The notes beneath the pieces were generated by a model. It was not told where the DNA came from. It saw only the letters and a list, made by a program, of their open reading frames with translations, and made no database searches. From Microbacterium sp. AZCO (GTDB lineage Bacteria > Actinomycetota > Actinomycetes > Actinomycetales > Microbacteriaceae): a stretch of DNA of 64,000 nt. Of the stretch, positions 42,739 through 51,440 are shown piece by piece. A program made the translations under genes and the position numbers. Location: the NCBI RefSeq assembly GCF_039614715.1, contig NZ_CP154857.1, positions 2,232,001-2,296,000 on the forward strand, read 5' to 3'. Position 1 is the stretch's first letter. Each line of letters starts with the position of its first letter.

Positions 42739-43242
42739 CTACGGTGCTACTACTGCGCTGATAACGACAACGAAGAGGGCGCTCGTCATGGCAGCGATGA
42801 GCAGCACAAAGCCCCAGCTCGTCAAACCGGCCTTCCGCTCGTTCTGCGTGTTCCGGTTCTCGACCTCTTTGGACTTCACCTCAAGGATGTGGTCTTCGAG
42901 ATCTTCCGGCGACATGTCGGCATCCACCCACATCTTCACCATGTCTGGCCCGGAGGGCACGCGCAGGCGGCGTGGCCACAGAACCACCGCCGCGACCACC
43001 ACGGTCGCGAGTGTTAGAACCAGCGGGATAACGCCCATGAACCACGTGTCGTCGCTGACGAGCTCGGAGCCGGTCACGCCCGCCAGGAAACCGGCGGCGA
43101 CGACGAGAAATGAAGCCTTGGTGTCGGTGGTGCGCGTCCGCTCGACCGCTGCGCTCCGCGACTCGTCGAGCTCCGCGCTCAATAGGCGGACTCGCTCGAC
43201 CCGGCCGCTGACGCGCGCCGAATCCGCAAGTGCCTCTGTCAC
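42739..43242 (-). CDS. Membrane protein with PycTM/SLATT-like layout
   Basis: 167 residues from GTG 43242. An N-terminal charged helix (VERVRLLSAELDESRSAAVE) leads into DTKASFLVVAAGFLAGVTGS, a second pair-like segment WFMGVIPLVLTLATVVVAAVVLWP, a cytoplasmic part (DMVKMWVDADMSPEDLEDHI) and a last helix GFVLLIAAMTSALFVVVISA. The D-x-KA-SxL start of the first helix resembles membrane effectors of cyclic-nucleotide defence (PycTM/DUF5706), but no cyclase is nearby, so the assignment is structural analogy only. Confidence 0.6.
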   Translation of the reverse strand: MTEALADSARVSGRVERVRLLSAELDESRSAAVERTRTTDTKASFLVVAAGFLAGVTGSELVSDDTWFMGVIPLVLTLATVVVAAVVLWPRRLRVPSGPDMVKMWVDADMSPEDLEDHILEVKSKEVENRNTQNERKAGLTSWGFVLLIAAMTSALFVVVISAVVAP

Positions 43243-43246
43243 GCGA

Positions 43247-43399
43247 TCAGGATAGACCGCACTTCGGACATACCCACTTGGCCTCGCCCGGGGGCGTCTG
43301 CATTGCCTGCATGCGGTGGAGGCAGCGCGGGCAGTTCGGGGTGTCGAGAATGCGCTCGCGGTCGCGTCGGCGCTCCCGCTGCTGCTCCAAGTCATCCAC
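43247..43399 (-). CDS. Zinc-ribbon protein
   Basis: 50 residues from GTG 43399: a charged helix MDDLEQQRERRRDRERILDT, then CPRCLHRM and WVCPKCGLS. Two CxxC knuckles form a zinc ribbon. Four bases upstream of the membrane-protein start, same strand. Typical of small phage DNA-associated proteins. Confidence 0.6.
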   Translation of the reverse strand: MDDLEQQRERRRDRERILDTPNCPRCLHRMQAMQTPPGEAKWVCPKCGLS

Positions 43400-43446
43400 G
43401 CTGGGACTCTACGCCCGGGAACACGCGTCCTCGGCCCTCCGTGACG

Positions 43447-43513
43447 TCTCCCGCGACCTCGGAGACGCCCCGGCCCCCGTCGTAGGGGTGATGGGGGCCG
43501 AGGTCGCGGGAGA
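43447..43513 (-). terminator. Long hairpin after terL
   Basis: Perfect 16-bp stem (43447-43462 with 43498-43513, arm TCTCCCGCGACCTCGG), inside which GGCCCCC and GGGGGCC can extend pairing. It starts 12 bases past the terL stop. Terminator or packaging/replication structure. Confidence 0.6.
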
Positions 43514-43524
43514 GGCAGGAAGCG

Positions 43525-44892
43525 TCAGGCGGCATCCGCGAACTCGTCGTCGTCACGAACGCCCGGCGCGTGGTCGAACGCCGGAGCCACACTCACCTGG
43601 TGCCGCCAGAATCGCCGGGTCGAGTACACGGCATATCGCCAGGCGTCGAGCTCGTCGTCGTCCTCCTTGATCGGCTCATCGACGCCGCGAGCAGCCGCCT
43701 TCGGGTCCCAGAGGTAGCCCGGCACATGCTCGATGAGCGCCGGGCAGGCATCGGAGACCGCGATCCGATCCACCGCCATGAGCGCATTCAAGGTCTGGAT
43801 GCCGCCGTCCTTCGCGTTATGAGCGGCCCAGGTTGTCAGGCCGTCCTCGAACAGCTGACTCCGGAAGTGCTTAGCCGCCGGATCCACGAACACCCACTCG
43901 GGCTTGCCGAACTCGCGCTCGACCTGCGCCAGCCATGAGCGGAAGCGTGCCGACTGGCGAGCCGGCGACATGTCCTGCTCGGGGGCGAACTCGGCCACTG
44001 TGTACAGCACCCGAGGGATGTCGGCTGCGTCTAGGTCAGGGGTCGGCTTGATGCGCCAATCCGGGCCCATCCCGACCGCATAGGCGCGTGTCGGGTGCTG
44101 GGTGCCGAAGTCCACCGCTACGCCGATTACGCAGTCGAGCGGGGGCACGTCTTCCGCCTTCACGACGTGGCGCGCCTCGTCCCACTCCTCGAAGACCGCC
44201 CCTTCGGCCTGCACCCATTCGCCGTTGAGGAACCTCCGACGCCAAAGTCCCGTGTACTCGCGATCCAGCTGCGCGACATACGTCGGATTCGACTTCATCA
44301 GCCACTCGTTGTCCGGGAGCATGAAGTGGAACCTCTTGTAACCCAGTTCCGCGACGCGCTTGATGATCATCCGGTGCGCCCAGTGGTGCGGCCCGTCCGG
44401 GTTCGTGGTGGCGAGGATGCGCGCCCCGGGGGGCGACATGCGGCCGAGCAGCTGCGTCCAGAATGTCTCGCTGATCAGCGTCAACTCATCCACGTAGGCG
44501 AGAGCGACCGTCAGGCCACGGAGCACCATCTCCGAGCGCACATCCGACGCCCCGAGGATGTGCACCGTCCGGCCGAAGACACGAGCAGTCGACGCGCCCG
44601 GTGTGTACTGGACGGACGCCGCGAACTCCCCGAAGATCGACGGGTCCATCAAGACGTCGAATACGTTGCGCGCGATGCTGTCGCGCGTCCGACCCACCAC
44701 GACGACCGCGCCGCCGGGTGGCGGATCCGCCGCCGCCATGAGGAACGCGAACAGCGACGCGATGGTCTTGCCCGAACGGATCGCGCCGTCCCAGATACAT
44801 ACCTTCGCGGTCTCGCCGTGCGAGTTCGGCGTGAACGCACGGCCGATGGACTCGCGCTGTGCCGGCGACAGGTCGAGGGGTGCACCGGTCAT
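43525..44892 (-). CDS. Phage terminase large subunit
   Basis: 455 residues. ATPase: WDGAIRSGKTIASLFAF (Walker A, Lys42), ALAYVDELTLISE (Walker B), ARILATTNPDGPHHW (coupling motif). Nuclease: VIGVAVDFGTQHPTRAYAVG, WVFVDPAAKHFRSQLFEDGL and DDDELDAWRYAVYSTRRFW supply the acidic metal ligands. PBSX/phage-type length and order, apparently intact. It drives DNA into a prohead, yet no portal or capsid gene is found in this element. Its ATG overlaps the small-subunit stop. Confidence 0.9.
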   Translation of the reverse strand: MTGAPLDLSPAQRESIGRAFTPNSHGETAKVCIWDGAIRSGKTIASLFAFLMAAADPPPGGAVVVVGRTRDSIARNVFDVLMDPSIFGEFAASVQYTPGASTARVFGRTVHILGASDVRSEMVLRGLTVALAYVDELTLISETFWTQLLGRMSPPGARILATTNPDGPHHWAHRMIIKRVAELGYKRFHFMLPDNEWLMKSNPTYVAQLDREYTGLWRRRFLNGEWVQAEGAVFEEWDEARHVVKAEDVPPLDCVIGVAVDFGTQHPTRAYAVGMGPDWRIKPTPDLDAADIPRVLYTVAEFAPEQDMSPARQSARFRSWLAQVEREFGKPEWVFVDPAAKHFRSQLFEDGLTTWAAHNAKDGGIQTLNALMAVDRIAVSDACPALIEHVPGYLWDPKAAARGVDEPIKEDDDELDAWRYAVYSTRRFWRHQVSVAPAFDHAPGVRDDDEFADAA

Positions 44893-45395
44893 TCCGTCAC
44901 CAGCCCCTCGCGTGCGCCGTTCTCGCCCACGGCGCCGGTCAGGGCCACGATCAGGTTCCCCATGACCGACTTGGCGCGCTCCGCGCCGCCGTCGCCCGTC
45001 TGATCGGTCTTGGTCACCTTGTCGTAAGCGCGAATGGCGGCATCGCCGCCCTGCATGTAGTACGCGAAGTCACGCGCACTTTCGGCGACGGCGGCACGCT
45101 CCGCGGCACGCTCGGCTTGGTCGAGCAGCTTCTCGGCGATCGCGTCGCGGCGGTTCTTTGCGTACTGCGAGCGATAGCCGCGTGCACGAGCTGCGGACTC
45201 GGGAGTGCCGGACGAACCCTGGTTGACCCGCCCCCACTCCACGCCGGGGGTGTCGCTGACGATTCGCCGAACTGTGTTGGTGTGTAGTCCCGTGGCCTCG
45301 GCGGTCTCGCGGATCGACTTGCCCTGGCGGGCAAGCGCGACCACGCGTTCCTCCACCTCGGCGGGGGTCCGGTTGTGACTACGCTTGCCCGCCAC
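44889..45395 (-). CDS. Probable terminase small subunit
   Basis: 168 residues. N-terminal helix-turn-helix (PAEVEERVVALARQGKSIRE, TAEATGLHTNTVRRIVSD) for DNA recognition, a central helical oligomerisation region (KNRRDAIAEKLLDQAERAAE), and a C-terminal part. Position directly upstream of terL with ATGA-type overlap supports the assignment; the HTH alone would also fit a regulator. Confidence 0.75.
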   Translation of the reverse strand: MAGKRSHNRTPAEVEERVVALARQGKSIRETAEATGLHTNTVRRIVSDTPGVEWGRVNQGSSGTPESAARARGYRSQYAKNRRDAIAEKLLDQAERAAERAAVAESARDFAYYMQGGDAAIRAYDKVTKTDQTGDGGAERAKSVMGNLIVALTGAVGENGAREGLVTE

Positions 45396-45398
45396 GAC

Positions 45399-46124
45399 TC
45401 ACCGTCCGTTCGTCCGTGCGAGGCGGTCCAGGCGGACCACCTCCTGGTCGACCTTGTAGCTGTCGATGAACTCGTCCGACTGGGTGATCGACGCGGCACC
45501 GGTCGGGTCGACCCGGTACAGCTCGCTCATCGCCGGGATCGACACCGCGCCCTCGAGTGCCTCCGAGAGCACCCGACGCCACGCAAGTGCCAGCTGGTCG
45601 CCCTCCTCGGCGCGGATGACGCCCGCGGCTCCGGCGTGCCCGAGCTCCGCCAGGCGTCCGATCGCGAGATCCTGGATCTCCCGGATGAACGCGTCCGGGT
45701 TGATCGACTGGATCGCCTCGGGGAGCAGCTCGACGTTTGCCACGATCGCGATGAGGCGCTGCTCCGACGCCGACAGGATCACCTGCTCGATGGAGCGGCC
45801 CCCTGCGATCAGCTGACGCGCGACGTCCCACTCGCGACCCTGCACGGCCACCTCGTCGGCGTTGGTCGGCTGGAACGACGCGGCCAGGCGCTGGCGCGCG
45901 TTCGGCGTCGCCTCGGCCACCTGCCCGGTGCCGGGGATCGACACCGCCGGGGGGAGCTTCGCGAGCAGCGCCTTGCGGGCCTCCTCGATCAGCTCGATGC
46001 GCCGGTTGGTGGTCGCCGTGTTCGTGAACCGCGGGTCCGCGAACTTGAGCGCCTCCGCGAGCGAGCGACGGTAGGTGTCGTACGCCTCGACGTACAGCCC
46101 CGTGCTGTTCTGGGTGATTGACAT
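45399..46124 (-). CDS. Phage/satellite protein of unknown function
   Basis: 241 residues from ATG 46124 (MSITQNSTGLYVEAYDTYRR). Mainly helical; blocks such as QLIAGGRSIEQVILSASEQR and LALAWRRVLSEALEGAVSIP. No motif recognised; it does not look like a portal or major capsid protein. It sits immediately upstream of terS. Upstream codons are open and continue in frame into the DUF4244 start at 46373, so in the integrated state it can also be made as a 324-residue fusion with a pilin leader. Confidence 0.7.
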   Translation of the reverse strand: MSITQNSTGLYVEAYDTYRRSLAEALKFADPRFTNTATTNRRIELIEEARKALLAKLPPAVSIPGTGQVAEATPNARQRLAASFQPTNADEVAVQGREWDVARQLIAGGRSIEQVILSASEQRLIAIVANVELLPEAIQSINPDAFIREIQDLAIGRLAELGHAGAAGVIRAEEGDQLALAWRRVLSEALEGAVSIPAMSELYRVDPTGAASITQSDEFIDSYKVDQEVVRLDRLARTNGR

Positions 46125-46280
46125 TGGATTCTCCAATCTGGGCGGGGCTCTCGGCCCCTGGGTGACCCGGCGACCCTTCGCCGCCGGGGGTCTGTTAGGC
46201 GGCGAGAGGGTCGGCCTCGCGGGCCTCGTGAACCTCGAACGCGAACGCGGGCAGGGCCGGGAAACTTGGCATAGTCGGGG

Positions 46281-46283
46281 CAT
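46281..46283. other. attR core (serine integrase crossover, element right end)
   Basis: CAT copy matching 32801-32803. Flanking sequences differ on the element side and match the two halves of the host gene on the host side. Confidence 0.75.
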
Positions 46284-46373
46284 CGTCGCGATGGCGTACT
46301 CGGCGGTCGCGGCGCCGGTCTCGTCGGCGAAGAGCCGCGAGGCGCGGCGGCGGGTGAGGCGTGGGATCGACAT
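46281..46373 (-). pseudogene. DUF4244 pilin-like gene, 5' piece (split by element)
   Basis: 31 codons: MSIPRLTRRRASRLFADETG followed by AATAEYAIATM, with AAGGAG upstream of the ATG at 46373. Basic leader, then ETGAATAEYA, the prepilin-type cleavage/helix start of DUF4244 proteins. The remaining 33 codons are at 32699-32800. Confidence 0.8.
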
Positions 46374-46420
46374 GATGTCTCCTTGTCTTCGTGGTTTCTC
46401 GGCGGTGGGCACGGTCGGGG

Positions 46421-47305
46421 TCAGAGGGAGAGCGACATCGTCGACATCACGCTCAGGAGCATCGGCGCGACGCCGAGCAGCAGGAAGGCGGGCAACGTGC
46501 AGACGCCGAGCGGAAGAAGCAGCCGGGAGGCGAGCTTCGCGGCACGCAGGCGTCCCTCCACGCGCGCCCGGTTGCGGGCGAGCGAAGCGGAGGCCCGGAG
46601 CAGCTCCACGGCGGGCACGCCCGCGCGGCGAGACAGCTCGAGCACGCGCTCCACCTCCTCGTCGGGCGCGGCGCCCGATGCCCGGACGACGACGTCGCGC
46701 GCACGGTCGAGCGAGACGCCGCCCGACAGCGCGATCGCGAGGAGCTCCGCGGACAGGCCCGGGATGCCCGGAGCGGGCTGCGCCCGCCGGACCAGTGCAG
46801 CCGTCCAGCGGTGGGCGCCGACGATGAGCGCGGCACCTGCGACGAGGCAGGCGATGCCGAGCGGATTGAGGACGAGCGTCGTCAGGGTGTCGAAGCCGAG
46901 CGCCGCCCCCAGCGCGACGGCGACGAGCGGGAGCCACGCCATGAGCCGCGCGGTGCCGGCCGGCTCGGCGAGCGCGACGCGCACATCGTCGGCGGCTTCC
47001 TGCGCGTCGCGCAGAGCTGCCGAGACGCCGCGAAGGGTGTCGGCCAGCGGCGCCCCGACCGTGGCCGCGATCGACCACGCCGACGCGACCTCTCGCCAAG
47101 GCCCGCCCTGCGCGGAGATCGCCGTGGTCAGGTCGGCGCCGCCGTCGACCTCGGCACCGACGCGCGCCGCCACCGGGTCTCCGCTGTCGGCGGCGAGCGC
47201 CCACGCGCGCATCGGCGCGAGGCCCGCCTGAAGCAGCACGGCGAGCCGCAGAACGCCGGCCGCGGCATCCTCGTCCGGGACGGTCCGGCGGCGACGGAGC
47301 GTCAT
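46421..47305 (-). CDS. Type II/IV secretion F-domain protein (TadB/TadC-like)
   Basis: 294 residues with membrane segments near the middle and end (LMAWLPLVAVALGAALGF, IACLVAGAALIVGAHRW, LPAFLLLGVAPMLLSVMS). The T2SF domain shows twice-repeated helical pattern: LRLAVLLQAGLAPMRAWALA and ELLAIALSGGVSLDRARDVV. Inner-membrane platform of the Tad pilus. Only one F protein is present, as in many Microbacteriaceae. Its start overlaps the tadA stop. Confidence 0.85.
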   Translation of the reverse strand: MTLRRRRTVPDEDAAAGVLRLAVLLQAGLAPMRAWALAADSGDPVAARVGAEVDGGADLTTAISAQGGPWREVASAWSIAATVGAPLADTLRGVSAALRDAQEAADDVRVALAEPAGTARLMAWLPLVAVALGAALGFDTLTTLVLNPLGIACLVAGAALIVGAHRWTAALVRRAQPAPGIPGLSAELLAIALSGGVSLDRARDVVVRASGAAPDEEVERVLELSRRAGVPAVELLRASASLARNRARVEGRLRAAKLASRLLLPLGVCTLPAFLLLGVAPMLLSVMSTMSLSL

Positions 47306-48525
47306 GGCGCCTCCTCGATCCTCAGGCGGCCGTCGTCATCGAGGGCCGGACGGCCGAGGGCCATCAGGCGACGCGCCCCATCGCGGTCGCGCGAGACGTG
47401 CAGCACCAGGCCGATCGCGCTGACCACCTGTCGGGCGAGGGCGCGATCGTCGAGGCCGGCAAGCGCCCCCAGGGCTTCCAGCCGAGCGGCGACCTCGTGC
47501 AGTCCGTTGGCGTGCAGAGTGCCCGCGCCTCCGTCGTGGCCGGTGTTGAGGGCGGCGAGCAGCTCGCGCACTTCCGCGCCGCGACACTCCCCCACGACGA
47601 GTCGATCGGGTCGCATGCGGAGCGCCTCGCGGACGAGCCGCGCGAGGTCGATACCGCCGACCCCCTCGAGATTGGGCTGCCGTGCTTCGAGCCGCACGTG
47701 GTGGGGGTGAGCGATGCGGAGCTCGGCGACATCCTCGATCGTCACGATCCTGTCGGCCGGGTCCGACCGCCCCAGGAGCGCCGCGAGGAGCGTCGTCTTG
47801 CCCGCGCCGGCGGCACCCGTGACGAGCAGGTTCTCGCGTCGGGCGACCGCGTCGTCGAGCCGCACGCGGGTTGCGGCGTCGAACATCCCCTGCGACTGCA
47901 GCTCGTCGAGCGTCGGGACGCCGAACCTCGGCACCCGTATCGAGATGACCGTCCCCTCCGGTGAGACGGGCGGAAGGACCGCGTGCACGCGAATGCCGCC
48001 GTCGAGTCGCACGTCGACCGCCGGCGAGGCGTCGTCGAGGTGCCGGTCGCCCAGCCCGATGAGCGCGACCGCGAGCTCCCGCACGTCATCCTCCGTCGCC
48101 CGCCAGCCTGTGACGGGCTGCGCGCCGGTTCCCCGATCGACGAACAGTCCCCGCGCTCCGTTGACGAAGAGGTCGGTCACGTCGGGATCGTCGAGGAACG
48201 GAGCGAGCGGCTCGAGCACGGCGTGCCGCGGCGTCGGGGCGGCCGGCGGCTCCTGAACGGGATGCCGCCGCCCGGGATCGACGCGCTGCTCGCCCTTCTC
48301 CGCGCCGTCGACGACGGAAGCGGCGAGCGGCTCCGGGCTCGGCACCCAGGCCAGGGCCCGTCCCGATATCGTCGGCGCACCCGCTTCGGTCACCGGCTCG
48401 GTGAGAGGCGAGCTGCGCGGACGGACGTCCGCACCCTCGTCACGAGTTCCACCGGGTTCTCTCGCTCCCCGCGCACCCCCGTGTCCGCCCGCATCACGCG
48501 GCTGGACGACGAACGCATCGGGCAT
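47302..48525 (-). CDS. Tad secretion ATPase (TadA/CpaF)
   Basis: 407 residues. After a ~100-residue Pro/Gly-rich N terminus come LEPLAPFLDDPDVTDLFVNG, Walker A LVTGAAGAGKTTLLAALLG, the Asp box VTIEDVAELRIAHPHHVRLE, Walker B RLVVGECRGAEVRELLAALN and the His box GGAGTLHANGLHEV. This hexameric ATPase powers Flp-type pilus assembly. First visible gene of the locus; the usual tadZ-like gene is not upstream. Confidence 0.9.
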   Translation of the reverse strand: MPDAFVVQPRDAGGHGGARGAREPGGTRDEGADVRPRSSPLTEPVTEAGAPTISGRALAWVPSPEPLAASVVDGAEKGEQRVDPGRRHPVQEPPAAPTPRHAVLEPLAPFLDDPDVTDLFVNGARGLFVDRGTGAQPVTGWRATEDDVRELAVALIGLGDRHLDDASPAVDVRLDGGIRVHAVLPPVSPEGTVISIRVPRFGVPTLDELQSQGMFDAATRVRLDDAVARRENLLVTGAAGAGKTTLLAALLGRSDPADRIVTIEDVAELRIAHPHHVRLEARQPNLEGVGGIDLARLVREALRMRPDRLVVGECRGAEVRELLAALNTGHDGGAGTLHANGLHEVAARLEALGALAGLDDRALARQVVSAIGLVLHVSRDRDGARRLMALGRPALDDDGRLRIEEAP

Positions 48526-48949
48526 GCCACGACGCTAGAAGCGACCGCGCTCGGCGGGCGAAGCATCCACTCTGCCCGTGCACAACTCCCGGATCGCCCA
48601 GCTTGTGGAGGAGGGAGTGCCATGGGATCGCTCCCGCGGAAGGGCAGGAGGAGGGAAAGACAGAGGCGGCATCCCATGGGGGGAATGGGATGCCGCCACG
48701 CGCGACACCGCAGTTCGGGGGGTGCGTCGGGTGCCGCAATGCCAGAATCGATGTTCGGCCGCGACTGAGCATACGCAAACCCGCGCTACCTTCCAAACAA
48801 AACCCGATCACGGGTCGAGTGATATATCGATGAGAGTTCTCACATCTTTCGACCACCCACTATCGGAGGTAGTGAGTGTCAGCGGCCGTGGGTAGATTGC
48901 TTGCGGCATCCGACCCTCACCGTCACCAGCCCGCAAAGGAGCGCGCCGC
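48526..48949. promoter_or_regulatory. Divergent region between the Tad locus and acs
   Basis: 424 bases, no supported gene. Contains a 13-bp perfect stem with seven-base loop at 48665-48697 (arm GGCGGCATCCCAT), AT-richer sequence from 48780 that could hold the acs promoter, and a TGAGA-GT-TCTCA inverted repeat at 48831-48842. A hairpin between divergent genes has no obvious gene to terminate. Confidence 0.4.
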
Positions 48950-50920
48950 ATGAGCAGCCAGATCGACCACCTCCTCGACGAGACCCGGCGGTTCGCGCCC
49001 TCGGACGATTTCGCCGCGAATGCCGTCGGCACGGCGGAGCTCTACGAGCGCGCCGCCGACGATCGGGAGGGCTTCTGGGCCGATCAGGCGCGTGACCTCG
49101 TGCACTGGCACACGCCGTTCACACAGGTGCTCGACTGGTCGAACCCGCCGTTCGCCAAGTGGTTCGCCGATGGCAAGCTCAATGTGGCCTACAACTGCCT
49201 CGACCGCCACGTCGACGCCGGAAACGGCGACCGCGTCGCGCTGTTGTGGGAGGGTGAGCCCGGCGACGAGCGGCGGGTCACGTACGCGGAGCTCACCGAC
49301 GAGGTGAAGCGTCTCGCGAACGTGCTCGAGGGGCTGGGCGTCGGCGAGGGCGATCGCGTGGCCATCTATATGCCGATGGTCCCCGAGGCCATCGCCGCGA
49401 TGCTCGCGGTCGTGCGGATCGGCGCCATCCACTCCGTCGTGTTCGGCGGCTTCTCAGCCGACAGCCTGCGCTCGCGCATCGACGATGCGGGCGCGAAGGT
49501 CGTCATCACCGCCGACGGCGGCTACCGCAAGGGGAAGGTCTCGCCGCTGAAGCCCGCGGTCGACCTCGCTCTCGCCGGTCGGAACGGCTCCAACGAGCAG
49601 GAGACCGTCGAGAAGGTCATCGTCGTCAAGCGCGGCGGCAACGACGTCGAGTGGGTGGAAGGTCGCGATCTGTGGTGGCACGACGTCGTGCCGCAGGCGT
49701 CGAACGAGCATGAGGCACGGGCCTTCCCCGCCGAGAACCCCCTCTTCATCCTGTACACCTCCGGCACGACCGGGAAGCCGAAGGGGATCCTGCACACCTC
49801 CGGCGGCTATCTCACGCAGTCGGCGTTCACGAACAAGGTCGTGCACGACATCCACCCCGAGACCGACGTGTACTGGTGCACAGCCGACATCGGCTGGATC
49901 ACGGGTCACACCTACGTGGCATACGGGCCGCTCGCCAACGGTGCGACGCAGGTGCTCTACGAGGGGACGCCCGACACCCCGCACCCCGGTCGGTGGTGGG
50001 AGGTCGTGCAGAAGTACGGCGTGACGATCCTCTACACGGCGCCGACCGCGATCCGGTCCTTCATGAAGATCGGCCGTGCCGTGCCGAAGCAGTTCGACCT
50101 GTCGTCGCTGCGGCTGCTCGGCTCGGTGGGCGAGCCCATCAACCCCGAGGCATGGATGTGGTATCGCACGATCATCGGCGGAAAGACCGCGCCGATCGTC
50201 GACACGTGGTGGCAGACCGAGACCGGCTCGATCATGGTCTCGGCCCTGCCCGGCGTGACCGAGACGAAGCCCGGCAGTGCGCAGGTTCCGCTCCCCGGCA
50301 TCTCGATCGACGTCGTCGACGAAGACGGCAAGCACGTCGGCAACGGCAACGGCGGTCTGCTCGTCGTCACGAAGCCGTGGCCGAGCATGCTCCGCGGCAT
50401 CTGGGGCGACCCCGAGCGCTTCAAGGAGACCTACTGGGAGAAGTTCGCGGCGCAGGGCTTCTACTTCGCCGGCGACGGCGCGCGCCTCGACGCCGACGGT
50501 GACGTGTGGCTGCTCGGGCGCGTCGACGACGTCATGAATGTCTCCGGGCACCGCCTCTCGACCACCGAGATCGAGTCGGCGCTCGTCGGCAACGAGGCCG
50601 TCGCCGAGGCGGCCGTCGTGGGCGCGTCCGACGAGACGACAGGCCAGGCGGTCGTCGCCTTCGTCATCATCAAGGAGAGCTACCTCAAGCAGCACTCCGC
50701 CGAAGGCCTCGCGCAGGGACTGCGCGCGTGGGTCGGCGAGCAGATCGGACCGATCGCCCGCCCCCGCGACGTCTACATCGTGGGCGAGCTGCCCAAGACG
50801 CGCTCCGGGAAGATCATGCGCCGGCTGCTGCGCGACGTCGCCGAGGGTCGCGAGGTCGGCGACACGACGACGCTCGCCGACACGGCGGTCATGTCGGTCA
50901 TCAGCGCCCAGGTGAAATAG
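48950..50920 (+). CDS. acs: Acetyl-CoA synthetase
   Basis: 656 residues, the usual length. ANL-family motifs: [78 protein letters not shown], and the C-terminal [19 protein letters not shown] whose Lys is the classic acetylation switch. Makes acetyl-CoA from acetate, ATP and CoA. AAAGGAG precedes the ATG. Confidence 0.95.
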   Translation: MSSQIDHLLDETRRFAPSDDFAANAVGTAELYERAADDREGFWADQARDLVHWHTPFTQVLDWSNPPFAKWFADGKLNVAYNCLDRHVDAGNGDRVALLWEGEPGDERRVTYAELTDEVKRLANVLEGLGVGEGDRVAIYMPMVPEAIAAMLAVVRIGAIHSVVFGGFSADSLRSRIDDAGAKVVITADGGYRKGKVSPLKPAVDLALAGRNGSNEQETVEKVIVVKRGGNDVEWVEGRDLWWHDVVPQASNEHEARAFPAENPLFILYTSGTTGKPKGILHTSGGYLTQSAFTNKVVHDIHPETDVYWCTADIGWITGHTYVAYGPLANGATQVLYEGTPDTPHPGRWWEVVQKYGVTILYTAPTAIRSFMKIGRAVPKQFDLSSLRLLGSVGEPINPEAWMWYRTIIGGKTAPIVDTWWQTETGSIMVSALPGVTETKPGSAQVPLPGISIDVVDEDGKHVGNGNGGLLVVTKPWPSMLRGIWGDPERFKETYWEKFAAQGFYFAGDGARLDADGDVWLLGRVDDVMNVSGHRLSTTEIESALVGNEAVAEAAVVGASDETTGQAVVAFVIIKESYLKQHSAEGLAQGLRAWVGEQIGPIARPRDVYIVGELPKTRSGKIMRRLLRDVAEGREVGDTTTLADTAVMSVISAQVK

Positions 50921-50922
50921 AA

Positions 50923-50962
50923 GAGTGGATGCCGCGACACGGCCGTGTCGCGGCATCCACTC
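50923..50962. terminator. Perfect 40-base palindrome after acs
   Basis: Each 20-base arm is exact (core CGACACGGCCGTGTCG), starting two bases past the acs stop and ending six bases before the convergent RidA stop; a bidirectional terminator. Confidence 0.8.
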
Positions 50963-50968
50963 GTCTGA

Positions 50969-51436
50969 TCACTCGAAGCTGAAGACGACCTCGACCTCGA
51001 CGGGGCTGTCGAGAGGCAGCACGGGAACGCCGACGGCGGAGCGGGCGTGGCGTCCGGCGTCGCCGAAGATGTCGCCCAGCACTTCGCTCGCGCCGTTGAT
51101 GACGCCCGGCTGTCCCGTGAACTCGGGGACGGATGCCACGAACCCGACGACCTTCACGACACCGGTGAGTCGATCGACCCCGCCGACAGCGGCCGCGGCG
51201 GCGGCGATGGCGTTGAGCGCCGACTGACGCGCGTACGACTTCGCGTCGTCCGCCGGAACGAGCCCGTGGCCGTCGCCGACCTTTCCGGTCGCGGGCAGAG
51301 CGCCCGAGACCATGGGCAGTTGACCGGCCGTGTAGACGAGGTCGCCGTGCGCCTTGGCGGGCACGTAGGCCGCGACGGGAGGGACGACCTGAGGAAGGTC
51401 GATGCCGAGCTCGGCGAGGCGTGCGGAGATGGTCAT
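50969..51436 (-). CDS. RidA-family protein
   Basis: 155 residues (MTISARLAELGIDLPQVVPP). The longer RidA subfamily with VVPPVAAYVPAKAHGDLVYT, AGQLPMVSGALPATGKVG and ending RSAVGVPVLPLDSPVEVEVV. The catalytic Arg of RidA (normally in the penultimate motif R-x-A-V/C) is present as ARSAVGVP. These proteins remove reactive enamine/imine intermediates. Five bases separate it from the DUF4177 gene upstream on the same strand. Confidence 0.88.
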   Translation of the reverse strand: MTISARLAELGIDLPQVVPPVAAYVPAKAHGDLVYTAGQLPMVSGALPATGKVGDGHGLVPADDAKSYARQSALNAIAAAAAAVGGVDRLTGVVKVVGFVASVPEFTGQPGVINGASEVLGDIFGDAGRHARSAVGVPVLPLDSPVEVEVVFSFE

Positions 51437-51440
51437 GTGC

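Larger units (their letters stand above)
32804..46280. mobile_element. 13.5 kb serine-integrase element: phage satellite or reduced prophage
   Basis: Ends are defined by the split DUF4244 gene. Content: integrase at one end, small zinc-binding and DUF4314-like genes, prim-pol replication gene, methyltransferase/HNH/Vsr cassette, microproteins, a membrane protein, both terminase subunits and one unknown protein at the other end. No portal, protease, capsid, tail, lysis or repressor gene recognised, so it could package its DNA only with help from another phage. Confidence 0.8.

Noticed and set aside
45399..46124. Unknown element protein as a portal or capsid protein
   Set aside because: At 241 residues it is too short for a portal, and no capsid-type N-terminal arm or fold pattern was seen; left as unknown.
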